DNA of 64,000 bases, taken from assembly GCF_013416525.1 (NCBI RefSeq), contig NZ_JACCEM010000010.1, forward strand, positions 62,001 through 126,000, given 5' to 3'. Source of the stretch: Parapusillimonas granuli. Lineage in GTDB: Bacteria; Pseudomonadota; Gammaproteobacteria; Burkholderiales; Burkholderiaceae_B. Below, in pieces: positions 48,199-58,239 of this stretch (positions are counted from its first letter, which is position 1; each line of letters opens with the position of its first letter). Under the pieces are notes generated by a model. It saw only the letters and a program-made list of their open reading frames with translations, was not told the origin of the DNA and did not search any database. Both the position numbers and the translations under genes were made by a program.

Positions 48199-49068
48199 AT
48201 GCAGCCTCAAGCCCATATCCAAGCCTTCTTCGACGAACCGACCAACACGGTGACCTATCTGGTGTCGGATCCGGCAACGCGGCAAGCTGCGGTGATCGAC
48301 CCTGTTCTGGACTACGACCATCGCAGCGGCAAGGCCTCCACGGCATCCGCAGACCGCGTGCTGGAAGCCGCGCACAGTGGCGACCTGACCGTCGCCTGCG
48401 TACTGGAAACCCATGCCCACGCCGACCATCTGAGCGCGGCCCCCTACATCCGGCAGCGTACTGGCGCCCAGGTCGCCATCGGTGAGCACATCCGCGACGT
48501 GCAGACCATCTTCCGCCCGGTCTTCAACCTCGACGATGTGTCGGGCGACGGCAGCGAGTTCGATCGCCTTCTCCAAGACGGAGAAATCCTCAAGATCGGC
48601 GAACTCACGGTGGAAGTCCTGCACACACCGGGCCATACCCCCGCTTGCGTTTCCTACCGCATCGGGGATGCGGTCTTCGTGGGCGACACGCTGTTCATGC
48701 CCGACTATGGCACGGCGCGTGCCGACTTCCCCGGAGGCAGCGCGCGGACCTTGTTCCGCTCCATACAGCGGCTGCTCGCTCTCCCGCCGGAGACACGGAT
48801 ATTCCTGTGCCACGACTACAAGGCGCCAGGGCGGGACAGCTATGCCTGGGAGACGACGGTCGCCGAGGAGCGTGCGCGCAACGTCCACGTGCGAGAAGGG
48901 ATCGAAGAGGATGCGTTCGTCGCGATGCGCCAACAGCGCGACGCCACCCTGGCGGCACCCACGCTGCTGCTGCCGTCGATCCAGGTCAACATTCGGGCTG
49001 GCCAACTCCCCCGCGCCGAATCCAACGGCGTGCACTACCTCAAGATCCCCATCCGGATCGCCGCGTGA
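48199..49068 (+). CDS. Metallo-beta-lactamase-fold hydrolase, Blh/ETHE1-like (probable persulfide dioxygenase)
   Basis: The 289-residue protein has THAHADHLSA (residues 71-80, metal-binding HxHxDH), TPGHTPACVSYR, VFVGDTLFMPDYG and CHDY. The order and spacing are those of ETHE1-type persulfide dioxygenases and of Blh, which is encoded in BigR-controlled operons and oxidises glutathione persulfide to sulfite. The ATG at 48199 has a strong AAGGAG; an ATG 24 bp upstream does not. It opens the gene set and lies 44 bp before cydD. The link with the SQR gene downstream supports sulfur oxidation. Confidence 0.82.
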   Translation: MQPQAHIQAFFDEPTNTVTYLVSDPATRQAAVIDPVLDYDHRSGKASTASADRVLEAAHSGDLTVACVLETHAHADHLSAAPYIRQRTGAQVAIGEHIRDVQTIFRPVFNLDDVSGDGSEFDRLLQDGEILKIGELTVEVLHTPGHTPACVSYRIGDAVFVGDTLFMPDYGTARADFPGGSARTLFRSIQRLLALPPETRIFLCHDYKAPGRDSYAWETTVAEERARNVHVREGIEEDAFVAMRQQRDATLAAPTLLLPSIQVNIRAGQLPRAESNGVHYLKIPIRIAA

Positions 49069-49112
49069 CATCCACGATGGACGACACAGCGCCAAGCAAG
49101 GTCCGCTGAACC

Positions 49113-50858
49113 ATGGCACCGCCAGACAGGACGCTCGCAAACGGCTCTCGGCCGACGTCGGACTTGCGGCTCGATGTGGCCTGCCTGGTCCATGCGGTCA
49201 GCCCGCTGCTGTGGCTGCCGCAGGCGGCGTTGCTCGCGCTGGGCGTGTCACGCCTGCACAGTGGCGCGGGGCTGAACGGTGTCTTGTGGCCCGCAGCGGG
49301 CATCGTGCTGGCCGGCATGCTGCGCGCCTGGCTGGAGGCGTGGAGCGCTGGACGCATGTTCGATACGGCCCGCGAGCACCTCAGCCGCTGGCGCGACCGC
49401 TCCATCGCTGCGATGGCGGCGCGTTCTCCGCTGGACCGCGCTCGCGTGCACGCCGGTGCCGCGGCGAGTGCACTGGCAGAACAGGCCGAAGCGATGCTGC
49501 CATGGCAGACGCGCTACCGCGGCGCCACCTGGCGCGTGCGCATCATGCCGGTGCTGATTCTGCTGCCCGTTGCCTGGTACTCCTGGGCCGCCACAGCCGT
49601 GCTCGTGCTGGCGGCGCCGCTGATCCCCATGTTCATGGTGATCGTGGGCTGGCGGGCCAGAGCCGCCAGCGAGGCCCAGTGGATGCAGATGGGCAACATG
49701 AATGCGTTCCTGCTAGACCGCCTGCGTGGCTTGCCGACGCTGCGCGCATTGGGCAGCGTCGATGCCACGGCGCGCCGCCTGCGAGCCAGCGCCGAGGATC
49801 TGCGCCAGCGCACCATGCACGTGCTGCGCATCGCATTCCTGTCTTCGGCGGTGCTGGAGTTGTTCGCGGCGCTGGGTGTCGCGATGGTGGCCGCCTACGT
49901 CGGGTTCCATCTGCTGGGTCACCTGGATTTCGGTGCCTGGGGTCGGCGTCTCAGCCTTGCGCAAGGCTTGTTCGTCCTGTTGCTGGCCCCCGCCTTTTTC
50001 GAGCCCTTGAGGGAATTGGCCTCGGTCTGGCATGACCGGGCTGCTGGCATGGCGGCAATGGATGCCCTGGACCGGCTCAACGCCGACGGGTTGCCATTGC
50101 CGGGCGAGGCATCGCCGGATCAGGCGACGCAGGGGGCTTCGGCCGTACCACCGCAAGAAGATGGCACGCCAGTTCGCCCGCCACGTGTCAAGGTCCAAGA
50201 CCTTGCGTTCGCGTTTCCTGGCGAGACACCCGTTTTCCAAGACTTTGCGCTGGATGTTAAGCCCGGTGAGCATGTCGCCCTGGTGGGCGGCAGTGGAACC
50301 GGAAAGACCGTCCTGATGTCGCTGCTGGCCGGATTGCTGCCCCCTTCGGAGGGCCGCATCGAAATCGGCGGCATCGCGTTGACCGCCGAAACGGCGCGCA
50401 GGTTGCGCGACCGCATGGCCTGGATGGGGCAGCGACCGCACGTGTTTTCAGGGTCGGTCCAGCACAACGTCGCCCTCGGGCGAACGGGCGTGGGGAGCAT
50501 GCAAGTGCACCGGGCAATCCAATGGGCGCAGCTCGACCAGGTGGCTCAGGCCCACCCCGGAACCTCACTCGGGGAAGGCGGCACGGGCCTGTCGGGAGGC
50601 GAAGCCGCGCGTCTGGCGCTTGCCCGCCTGGCCGCCGCACCGCGTGCCGATCTGCTGCTGGCGGACGAGCCGACCGCTCATCTGGACACCGAAACCGCCG
50701 AACAGGTCATCGAATCCCTCGTGGCCCTGGCCCAGGGGCGCACCCTGATCGTGGCCACCCACGATCCGGTGCTCGCCGCACGCATGGACCGCGTGGTGCA
50801 CCTTGCCGCCCCTGTCGATGCCGCGCAGCCCGTCCCGGGAGGATGGCATGGCGCGTAG
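49113..50858 (+). CDS. cydD: Thiol reductant ABC exporter subunit CydD
   Basis: The 581-residue half-transporter has six predicted membrane helices (about 25-330) and an ATPase domain with Walker A GGSGTGKT (about residue 390), signature LSGGEAARLALARLA and Walker B LLLADEPTAHLD. CydDC exports cysteine and glutathione to the periplasm and is needed for haem d assembly of cytochrome bd. It overlaps cydC by 11 bp and stands upstream of cydAB, which fixes the assignment. Confidence 0.88.
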   Translation: MAPPDRTLANGSRPTSDLRLDVACLVHAVSPLLWLPQAALLALGVSRLHSGAGLNGVLWPAAGIVLAGMLRAWLEAWSAGRMFDTAREHLSRWRDRSIAAMAARSPLDRARVHAGAAASALAEQAEAMLPWQTRYRGATWRVRIMPVLILLPVAWYSWAATAVLVLAAPLIPMFMVIVGWRARAASEAQWMQMGNMNAFLLDRLRGLPTLRALGSVDATARRLRASAEDLRQRTMHVLRIAFLSSAVLELFAALGVAMVAAYVGFHLLGHLDFGAWGRRLSLAQGLFVLLLAPAFFEPLRELASVWHDRAAGMAAMDALDRLNADGLPLPGEASPDQATQGASAVPPQEDGTPVRPPRVKVQDLAFAFPGETPVFQDFALDVKPGEHVALVGGSGTGKTVLMSLLAGLLPPSEGRIEIGGIALTAETARRLRDRMAWMGQRPHVFSGSVQHNVALGRTGVGSMQVHRAIQWAQLDQVAQAHPGTSLGEGGTGLSGGEAARLALARLAAAPRADLLLADEPTAHLDTETAEQVIESLVALAQGRTLIVATHDPVLAARMDRVVHLAAPVDAAQPVPGGWHGA

Positions 50859-52560
50859 AGCCGCCGCCGCACTGGCCCTGCTGCCCGCGCTGCGGGCCAT
50901 GCTCGCCGGGTCTTCTCGTCGCATGGCCTTGGGCGCCGCGCTGGCGGCGCTGACCGTCCTCACGGGCATGGGCCTGCTGGGCCTGTCGGGCTGGTTCATC
51001 GCCGCCACAGCGATCGCCGGATTGCAAGTGGCCAGCGCCCTGGTGTTCGACGTCTTCGCACCATCGGCCGGCATCCGCCTGCTGGCGCTGGGGCGCACCG
51101 CTACGCGCTACGGCGAGCGGCTCATCACGCACGATGCCACGCTCGCCGCGCTGGCACATCTGCGCGAGCGCCTGTTCCGGGGTTGGGCGGGCGCGGGGAA
51201 CATCCGGGATCTCTTGCGCCGACCGGCCCGGGCGCTGTTCCGCCTGACCAGCGACCTCGACGCCCTGGAATCCCTCTATCTTCGCCTGCTGGTGCCGGCC
51301 AGCGCGGCGCTGGGTGCCGCAATCCTCGGCACCGTGGTGCTCGGCGCCATGGCCCCTTGGCTCGGCATCGCGCTGGGGGCGTGGATGCTGGCCGTCGGCG
51401 CCGCCGTGGCTGCTGGACTGTTCCTTCGCTCGCGTCTGCCCGCCGTGCGCCGCGCGCTGATCACCGAGCGCCTTCGCGCGCAGGCCGTCGACCTCGTGTC
51501 CGGCCAGACCGAACTGGTCATGGCCGGCCGCCTGGCGAGCCATCGCGACGCACTGCAGCGCACAGACCGTCGTCTGGCACGTGCAGACCGGCATTTGCAC
51601 CGCCTGGACGTGGCGGCTGGCGCGATCTATGGCGTGGCCGGCAGTCTCACCTTGGCCCTCGTGCTCCTCGGCGTTGGCGTGCTGGTCGACCAAGGCCGGC
51701 TCGGAACCGCTGGCGCAACGCTGGCCCTGTTGATCGCGCTGAGCGCGATGGAGCCGTTCGCCGCGCTCAGGCGAGGCGCGCTGGAGGCCGGGCGCACGTG
51801 GCTGGCGGCGCGACGGCTGTCACCGTATTGCGGCATGTCCCAACAGGCTCAACAAGCATCCCTGCCTGCCGACGCTCCCGAGCCGAGCTATGCGATCAGT
51901 CTGAGGCAGGTGTCTGCGCGCTACCCCGACAGCCCCGTGGACGCGCTGCAGTCGTTTTCTTTGACATTGGCACCCGGAGAGCGGGTCGCCGTGGTCGGAC
52001 CGAGCGGTGCGGGCAAGTCGACGCTGATGGCCTTGGCCGCTGGCGAGCTGGCACCGCGGCAGGGGACCATCCGGACACTGCCTTATGCGTGGCTGAGCCA
52101 GCGCACCGATCTGTTCCAGGACAGCCTGCGCGACAACCTGCTGCTGGCCGACGCCGATGCCGACGACGACGCCCTCTGGCGCGCGCTCGGGTCGGCAGGG
52201 CTCGCCTCCGAGGTACGAGCCCTGCACGCCGGGCTGGACACCCGGCTCGGAGAAGGTGGGCTGGGGCTGTCAGGCGGACAAGCACGCCGCCTGGCGCTCG
52301 CGCGATTGCTGCTTCAACCCCACCCTTTGTGGCTGCTCGATGAGCCCACCGAAGGGCTGGATGCCATCACGGCCGCCGACGTGCTGGCGCGGCTCCATGC
52401 GCTGGGCACGGGGCGGGCGTGGCTGATGGCCACGCACCTGCGGCGCGAGGCCGCGCTCGCCGACCGCCTGCTGGTACTGCGCGGCGGCCGGATCGACGCC
52501 GAATTTCCGCGTGGCAGCGCCGGCTTCGAAACGACGTTGGCCGCCTTGCGCCCCGACTGA
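50848..52560 (+). CDS. cydC: Thiol reductant ABC exporter subunit CydC
   Basis: The 570-residue partner of CydD has the membrane segment LTGMGLLGLSGWFIAATAIAG typical of CydC and the following PSAGIRLLALGRTATRYGERL. The ATPase domain has Walker A GPSGAGKST (about residue 395), signature LSGGQARRLALARLL and Walker B LWLLDEPTEGLD. The ATG at 50848 has GGGAGGATGGC before it and lies inside the end of cydD, showing translational coupling. Confidence 0.88.
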   Translation: MARRAAAALALLPALRAMLAGSSRRMALGAALAALTVLTGMGLLGLSGWFIAATAIAGLQVASALVFDVFAPSAGIRLLALGRTATRYGERLITHDATLAALAHLRERLFRGWAGAGNIRDLLRRPARALFRLTSDLDALESLYLRLLVPASAALGAAILGTVVLGAMAPWLGIALGAWMLAVGAAVAAGLFLRSRLPAVRRALITERLRAQAVDLVSGQTELVMAGRLASHRDALQRTDRRLARADRHLHRLDVAAGAIYGVAGSLTLALVLLGVGVLVDQGRLGTAGATLALLIALSAMEPFAALRRGALEAGRTWLAARRLSPYCGMSQQAQQASLPADAPEPSYAISLRQVSARYPDSPVDALQSFSLTLAPGERVAVVGPSGAGKSTLMALAAGELAPRQGTIRTLPYAWLSQRTDLFQDSLRDNLLLADADADDDALWRALGSAGLASEVRALHAGLDTRLGEGGLGLSGGQARRLALARLLLQPHPLWLLDEPTEGLDAITAADVLARLHALGTGRAWLMATHLRREAALADRLLVLRGGRIDAEFPRGSAGFETTLAALRPD

Positions 52561-52603
52561 TCTTTCAAGCACACATGATTTCACATCGATAGAGGAAACC
52601 GCC

Positions 52604-54190
52604 ATGGACTTTGACATCGTCAGCCTGTCGCGATTGCAGTTCGCGATCACGGCGCTCTACCACTTTCTTTTCGTACCGCTGACGCTGGGCCTGTCCATAG
52701 TGATCGCCATCATGGAAACGGTCTACGTGATGACGGGCCGGACCATCTGGCGCGACATGACCAAGTTTTGGGGCGTGCTGTTCGGCATCAACTTCGCCAT
52801 GGGCGTGGCCACCGGCATCGTGATGGAGTTCCAGTTCGGCATGAACTGGAGCTACTACAGCCACTACGTGGGCGACATCTTCGGAGCGCCACTCGCCTTG
52901 GAGGGGCTGATGGCCTTCTTCCTGGAAGCGACCTTCGTCGGTCTGTTCTTCTTCGGCTGGGACCGCCTTTCCAAAGTCGGGCATCTGGTGGTCACCTGGT
53001 GTGTGGCGCTGGGATCGAACTTCTCGGCGCTGTGGATACTGATCGCCAACGGCTGGATGCAGAACCCGGTCGGCGCCCAGTTCAATCCGCAGACCATGCG
53101 CATGGAGATGACGGACTTCTTCGCCGTGCTGACCAACCCGGTGGCGCAGGCCAAGTTCGTGCACACCGTCTCGGCCGGCTATGTGACAGCCGCCATCTTC
53201 GTGCTCGGGATTTCGGCCTGGTACGTTCTCAAGGGGCGCCACCTGCAGCTTGCCAAGCGTTCCATGACGGTCGCGGCATCGTTCGGCCTCGCCTCCGCGC
53301 TGTCGGTTGTGGTGCTGGGCGACGAGAGCGGCTACCTGTCCACCGAGCACCAGAAGATGAAGCTGGCCGCCATCGAAGCGATGTGGAAGACCGAGCCCGC
53401 GCCGGCCGCGTTCACCGCCTTCGGCTTTCCCGATCAGGCGGCGCGCGAGACACACTATGCGGTGCACATCCCCTGGGCCATGGGACTGATCGGCACACGT
53501 TCGCTGACCACCGAGATTCCCGGCATCGACGAGCTGGTCGCGCGTGCCGAGACGCACATCCGGGACGGCATCGTGGCATACGACGCCCTGCAGCAGATCC
53601 GCGCCGTGAAGGGTGGCGCGGACGTCCCCCCGCAGGTGCAGGCCGCTTTCGAGGAGCATGGGCATACGCTGGGCTACGCGCTGCTGCTCAAACGCTACGT
53701 GGACGACCCCCGCCAGGCCACGCCGCAACAGATATCCCAGGCTGCATGGGACACCGTTCCATGGGTGGCGCCGCTGTTCTGGGCGTTCCGGCTGATGGTC
53801 GGCCTGGGCTTCTTCTTCATCCTGCTGACCGCCGTGTTCTTCTGGTTGTCGGCGCGGCGCAAACTGGATGCGCACCGATGGCTGCTCAAGGTCGCCGTGT
53901 GGTCCATCCCCTTGCCCTGGATCGCCGCTGAACTCGGCTGGATCGTGGCCGAAGTGGGGCGTCAGCCCTGGGTCATCGAAGGCGTTCTGCCGACGGCCGT
54001 GGCCGTCTCGAACTTGGGCGCATCGACCGTGCTGCTCACGATCGCTGGCTTCGTCGCGATCTACACCGTCCTGCTCGTCATCGAGATGAAGCTGATGCTC
54101 AAGGCGATCCGCAAAGGCCCCGATGACCATGCGCCGGCCCGCGTCGAAGGTCGGCCCGCCGCTTCGGCCGACCTGGCGCCTGCGCAGTAA
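52604..54190 (+). CDS. cydA: Cytochrome bd ubiquinol oxidase subunit I
   Basis: The 528-residue membrane protein begins MDFDIVSLSRLQFAITALYHFLFVPLTLG, with the haem b595 ligand His in ALYH. It shows MNWSYYSHYVGDIFGAPLALEGLMAFFLEATFVGLFFFGWDRL, the quinol-binding periplasmic Q-loop (about 255-390) and GRQPWVIEGVLPT. The length matches the E. coli CydA class with a long Q-loop more than the shorter CioA type. Cytochrome bd reduces oxygen with high affinity and tolerates sulfide, cyanide and NO. It follows cydC by 43 bp. Confidence 0.94.
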   Translation: MDFDIVSLSRLQFAITALYHFLFVPLTLGLSIVIAIMETVYVMTGRTIWRDMTKFWGVLFGINFAMGVATGIVMEFQFGMNWSYYSHYVGDIFGAPLALEGLMAFFLEATFVGLFFFGWDRLSKVGHLVVTWCVALGSNFSALWILIANGWMQNPVGAQFNPQTMRMEMTDFFAVLTNPVAQAKFVHTVSAGYVTAAIFVLGISAWYVLKGRHLQLAKRSMTVAASFGLASALSVVVLGDESGYLSTEHQKMKLAAIEAMWKTEPAPAAFTAFGFPDQAARETHYAVHIPWAMGLIGTRSLTTEIPGIDELVARAETHIRDGIVAYDALQQIRAVKGGADVPPQVQAAFEEHGHTLGYALLLKRYVDDPRQATPQQISQAAWDTVPWVAPLFWAFRLMVGLGFFFILLTAVFFWLSARRKLDAHRWLLKVAVWSIPLPWIAAELGWIVAEVGRQPWVIEGVLPTAVAVSNLGASTVLLTIAGFVAIYTVLLVIEMKLMLKAIRKGPDDHAPARVEGRPAASADLAPAQ

Positions 54191-54210
54191 CACCCCAAGG
54201 AGAAACGAAC

Positions 54211-55365
54211 ATGATCCTGCACGAACTGATCTCCTACGATGTCCTGCGCCTGATCTGGTGGGCGCTGCTGGGGGTGCTGCTGATCGGCTTTGCCCTCACC
54301 GATGGTTTCGATCTGGGCACCGGAACGCTGCTGCCTTTCGTTGCACACAGCGACGTCGAGCGCCGTGTCGTCATCAACACCATCGGCCCGGTCTGGGAAG
54401 GCAACCAGGTCTGGCTGATCCTCGGCGGGGGGGCCATCTTCGCGGCCTGGCCGCAGCTCTACGCGGTGTCGTTCTCGGGCTTCTACCTGGCGATGTTCGC
54501 GATCCTCGTCGCGCTGATCCTGCGGCCGGTGGCCTTCAAGTTCCGCAGCAAGCGCGAGGAACCTGCATGGCGCAGCCGATGGGACTGGGCCTTGTTCGTA
54601 GGCGGCTTCGTGCCCGCACTGATCTTCGGCGTGGCGATGGGCAACGTGCTGCAGGGCGTGCCGTTTCGCATCGAGGACGACATGCAGATCTTCTACGACG
54701 GCTCGTTCTTCGGGCTGCTCAACCCTTATGCCTTGCTCGCCGGCCTGGTTTCGGTCGCGATGCTGGTTATGCACGGCGCCGCCTGGCTGCAGCTCAAGAC
54801 CTCGGGCACCGTGGCCGAACGCGCGCGCCGTTTCGGGATCGTGGCGGCGCTTCTCACAACGGTGCTGTATGCCGTGGCGGGCGTGCTGCTGGCCTACTTC
54901 GTGACGGGGTATGCCATCACCGGCAGCATCGACACTTCAGGCGCTTCGAACCCTCTGCTCAAGAACGCCGTGCCGCAGGGCGGCGCGTGGTTCGCCAACT
55001 ACGCCACCCATCCAGCACTGTGGGTGGTGCCGGCGCTGGGTCTGGCCGGGCCGGTGATCGCGGCGCTCTGTCTGGCCATGCGCCGGCCGCTGGCTGCGCT
55101 GCTCGCCGGCGGCGTCGGCATCGCGGGCATCGTCGCCAGCGTGGGCGTGTCCATGTTCCCCTTCATCCTGCCCTCGTCGGTCAACCCGTCGGCGAGCCTG
55201 ACTGTGTGGGACTCGTCGTCGAGTCACCTGACGCTGTTCATCATGCTCGTTTCAACGGTCATCTTCATGCCCATCATCCTGGCGTACACCAGTTGGGTGT
55301 TCTCGGTCCTGCGCGGCAAGGTCGACCCCGAGGCCATCCAGGACGGCAAGGGCCATGCGTACTGA
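54211..55365 (+). CDS. cydB: Cytochrome bd ubiquinol oxidase subunit II
   Basis: The 384-residue membrane protein has the conserved starting helix DVLRLIWWALLGVLLIGFALTDGFDLGTG, INTIGPVWEGNQVWLILGGGAIFAAWP and SMFPFILPSSVNPSASLTVWDSSSS. It forms the heterodimer with CydA. It begins 20 bp after cydA with an AAGGAGA site. Confidence 0.95.
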   Translation: MILHELISYDVLRLIWWALLGVLLIGFALTDGFDLGTGTLLPFVAHSDVERRVVINTIGPVWEGNQVWLILGGGAIFAAWPQLYAVSFSGFYLAMFAILVALILRPVAFKFRSKREEPAWRSRWDWALFVGGFVPALIFGVAMGNVLQGVPFRIEDDMQIFYDGSFFGLLNPYALLAGLVSVAMLVMHGAAWLQLKTSGTVAERARRFGIVAALLTTVLYAVAGVLLAYFVTGYAITGSIDTSGASNPLLKNAVPQGGAWFANYATHPALWVVPALGLAGPVIAALCLAMRRPLAALLAGGVGIAGIVASVGVSMFPFILPSSVNPSASLTVWDSSSSHLTLFIMLVSTVIFMPIILAYTSWVFSVLRGKVDPEAIQDGKGHAY

Positions 55366-55398
55366 CGCACGCACACCATCATTCATAGGACATTGACC

Positions 55399-55527
55399 AT
55401 GTGGTATTTCGCCTGGATTCTCGGCTTGCCCCTGGCAGCCGCCTTCGCCGTTCTCAATGCAATGTGGTTCGAGTTGATGGAGGACGAAGCGGTCCGGCGC
55501 GACCGCCTCGATCCCAAGGAGCCCTGA
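55399..55527 (+). CDS. cydX: Cytochrome bd small subunit CydX
   Basis: The 42-residue protein, MWYFAWILGLPLAAAFAVLN followed by AMWFELMEDEAVRRD, is a single membrane helix with the CydX hallmark WYFAWILG and a conserved Glu in the cytoplasmic tail. It stabilises the bd oxidase. It begins 33 bp after cydB with AGGACATTGACC as ribosome-binding site. Confidence 0.92.
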   Translation: MWYFAWILGLPLAAAFAVLNAMWFELMEDEAVRRDRLDPKEP

Positions 55528-55560
55528 ACCAGACTGCGCGCCCCATTACGACGCGAGCCC

Positions 55561-56799
55561 ATGACAAGTTCCATCATGGCGACATCGACAGGTGCAGCCA
55601 ACACCGCCGATGCCCAACGCAATGTGTGGTTGCTGGTAGCTTCCCAATCCCTGGGCGGCGCTGCGCCGCCCATCATCATCTCACTGGGGGGGATCGTCGG
55701 GCAGATGCTGGCCAGCGACCCATCGCTGTCGACGCTGCCTGTCAGCCTCTACAACCTAGGGCTCGCACTCTCGACCATCCCCGCAGCGGTGCTCATGCGC
55801 CGCCTGGGCCGGCGCGCGGCCTACGTGCTGGGCGCGTTGCTGGGCAGCGTCTCCGGACTGATCGCCACCTACGGTGTAGTGCAAGGCGACTTCGCTACCT
55901 TCTGCGTGGGCGCCGCCATGGCGGGCTTCTACGGTGCTTGCGTGCAGAGCTACCGCTTCGCCGCCACCGACGCGGTGGAGCCATCGCAACGGGCGAAGGC
56001 CATCTCGCGCATCATGGTTGGCGGCCTGGTTGCCGCCGTCATCGGCCCGCAGGTCGTCATCTGGACGCGAGATGCCTGGCCCATGGCGCCGTTCGCCGGC
56101 AGCTTTCTCGGCCAGGCCGGCCTGGCCTTGCTGGCCTTGCCTCTGCTGTGGCTGCTGCGTGCTCCGCCGCCTCAAGCTGCCGTGGCGGAAGGCACCGCAC
56201 GGCCGGTTGGCACCATTGCCCGCAGCCCTGGCTTTGTCGTGGCGGTCACTGCGGGCATCGTCTCGTATGGCCTGATGGCCTTCATCATGACCGCTGCCCC
56301 GATGGCCATGGTCGGATGCGGCCACACGGTCGGCGAAGCCGCACTGGGCATCCAGTGGCACGTGCTGGCCATGTTTGCCCCGAGCTTCTTCACCGGCCAC
56401 TTGATCGCCCGCTTCGGCAAGATCGCCATCACGGCGCTGGGTCTGGTGTTGATCGCCGCCTCTGGCCTGCTGGCATTGGCCGGGCTGGAGCTGTTGCACT
56501 TCTGGGGCTCGCTGATCCTGCTAGGCGTAGGCTGGAACTTCGGCTTCATCGGCGCCACGGCCATGGTGACCGACACCTACACGCCCGCAGAGCGAGCAAA
56601 GGTGCAGGCGCTCAATGACTTCCTGGTGTTCGGCACCGTGGCAGTGGCGTCGTTCGGCTCGGGGCGCCTGCTGAACACTTCGGGATGGGAAACCATCAAC
56701 ACCCTGATGCTGCCGCTCATCGCCGTTGTACTGGTGATGCTGGGCTGGCTGACGTTGCACCGCCGTCGCGCCACAGCCTCGACGACCGTCACACAATAA
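55561..56799 (+). CDS. MFS transporter of unknown substrate
   Basis: The 412-residue protein has twelve predicted membrane helices. The cytoplasmic loop between helices 2 and 3 reads VLMRRLGRRAAYVLGALLG, the MFS motif A in degenerate form, and a related loop is in the second half (HLIARFGKIAITALGL). The substrate cannot be read. Its place, 33 bp after cydX and before a DUF3422 gene, suggests export of a small anion or metabolite made in sulfur or respiratory stress; this is inference. A start at Met6 (55576) is also possible. Confidence 0.75.
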   Translation: MTSSIMATSTGAANTADAQRNVWLLVASQSLGGAAPPIIISLGGIVGQMLASDPSLSTLPVSLYNLGLALSTIPAAVLMRRLGRRAAYVLGALLGSVSGLIATYGVVQGDFATFCVGAAMAGFYGACVQSYRFAATDAVEPSQRAKAISRIMVGGLVAAVIGPQVVIWTRDAWPMAPFAGSFLGQAGLALLALPLLWLLRAPPPQAAVAEGTARPVGTIARSPGFVVAVTAGIVSYGLMAFIMTAAPMAMVGCGHTVGEAALGIQWHVLAMFAPSFFTGHLIARFGKIAITALGLVLIAASGLLALAGLELLHFWGSLILLGVGWNFGFIGATAMVTDTYTPAERAKVQALNDFLVFGTVAVASFGSGRLLNTSGWETINTLMLPLIAVVLVMLGWLTLHRRRATASTTVTQ

Positions 56800-56874
56800 G
56801 GCGGCTGTGCAAAGGCAACCACTGGCATGGGGGAGATGTTGTCCTCAACCAAACCGCCTGGACTCTGATCGTCC

Positions 56875-58179
56875 ATGACCCGCGCCTCGCACCCCACGCA
56901 GCATGCCCAGCGCGTGTTGCTGCATAACGAAGTCCATGCACGCCCGCCCGAAGCCCTGGTGGCGCCGCTGGCGATCACGCACATCGTGATGTTGACCGAC
57001 GCGATGGGCCGTGATGCGAGCCGCGCACACTTGGCCACGTTTCTGCGCGACCATCACCAAGCTCCGCCAGATGCGGACACCACCCACTTGCGCGTAGACC
57101 TAGGGGCGTTCCGCATCCGTTGGGAATTGCACACAGAGTTCGTCTCTTGGACCTTCACGGTCATACCGGCTGGCGATGCCTTGTCCAAGGATGGGCGCGC
57201 CCCAATGACGGCGTTGGAGGCCGTTCCGCGTGACTGGCTCGCCGCGCTGCCCGGCGAATGCCTGTGTGCCTTGCATCTGTGGGTGGCTGGCAAGCGGGAT
57301 GGGAATGCCGATCCAGCGCTATGCAGTTGGTTGCGCGAGGAATCGCTCGTCGCTTCCGTCGTCGCGAATGACCAGGGTGAGGTCTATACCGACTTTGCCA
57401 TCCATGCCGATGGCTTCTCGCGCATGCTGCTCGTGGCCGAGGCACTTTCGCCCCAGCGCCTGGGTCGGATCGTCCAGCAGTTGCTGGAAATCGAAACGTA
57501 CCGTATGGCTGCTCTGCTTGGCCTGCCCGCTGCGCGTGATGCCAGTGCAACCTTGGTCAGTGCCGAGCTTGAACTGGCAGAGTTGGCCCAAGCCATCCGT
57601 GTCTCCAACCGCGATGCCGAGCCTGTGCTGCTTGACCGCCTGACGCGGCTGGCGGGCCAGGTCGAGGGCCAGTACGCCGCCACCCATTCGCGCTTCTCGG
57701 CCAGCAGCGCGTACTTCGAACTGGTGGACCGGCGGATACAGGACATCGGCGAATCCCGGCTCGGTGGCCTACAGACGATAGGTGAGTTCATGGAGCGGCG
57801 GCTGAGCCCTGCGCGCAGCACCTGCGCCTGGGCTGCACGGCGGCAGAACGCACTGTCCGAGCGTGTTTCACGCATGAGCAACCTGCTGCGCACGCGTGTA
57901 GAAATTGAGCAGCAGCAGAACAACCAGGCCCTGCTTGCCGCGATGAACCGTCGAGGGGACTTGCAGCTCAGGCTCCAATCCACGGTGGAGGGATTGTCGG
58001 TAGCGGCCATCACCTACTACATCGTCGGTCTCGTGAGCTACCTGGCGAAGGGAGCGCAGAAGCTCGGGTGGGGCTTCTCGCCCGAGAGCACGGCAGCGGT
58101 AGCGATTCCACTCGTGGCCGCAAGCGTATGGTGGTCACTGCGGCGCTTGCACCACCGGATGTTCAACGAAGTGCGTTGA
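56875..58179 (+). CDS. DUF3422 family membrane-anchored protein
   Basis: The 434-residue protein starts HAQRVLLHNEVHARPPEAL, the DUF3422 signature, with FRIRWELHTEFVSWTF further on. A long helical region (about 240-370) precedes two C-terminal membrane helices (about 375-425: VAAITYYIVGLVSYLAKGA and STAAVAIPLVAASVWWSL). The large N-terminal part is predicted cytoplasmic. Function is unknown for the family; the gene's presence in a cyd/SQR gene set is the only hint. Confidence 0.75.
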   Translation: MTRASHPTQHAQRVLLHNEVHARPPEALVAPLAITHIVMLTDAMGRDASRAHLATFLRDHHQAPPDADTTHLRVDLGAFRIRWELHTEFVSWTFTVIPAGDALSKDGRAPMTALEAVPRDWLAALPGECLCALHLWVAGKRDGNADPALCSWLREESLVASVVANDQGEVYTDFAIHADGFSRMLLVAEALSPQRLGRIVQQLLEIETYRMAALLGLPAARDASATLVSAELELAELAQAIRVSNRDAEPVLLDRLTRLAGQVEGQYAATHSRFSASSAYFELVDRRIQDIGESRLGGLQTIGEFMERRLSPARSTCAWAARRQNALSERVSRMSNLLRTRVEIEQQQNNQALLAAMNRRGDLQLRLQSTVEGLSVAAITYYIVGLVSYLAKGAQKLGWGFSPESTAAVAIPLVAASVWWSLRRLHHRMFNEVR

Positions 58180-58239
58180 AGAATGTCACCCAGATGCGCC
58201 TTTGACCCCCTGCCAACCTTGGCCGCGGCCCTGGCTGCC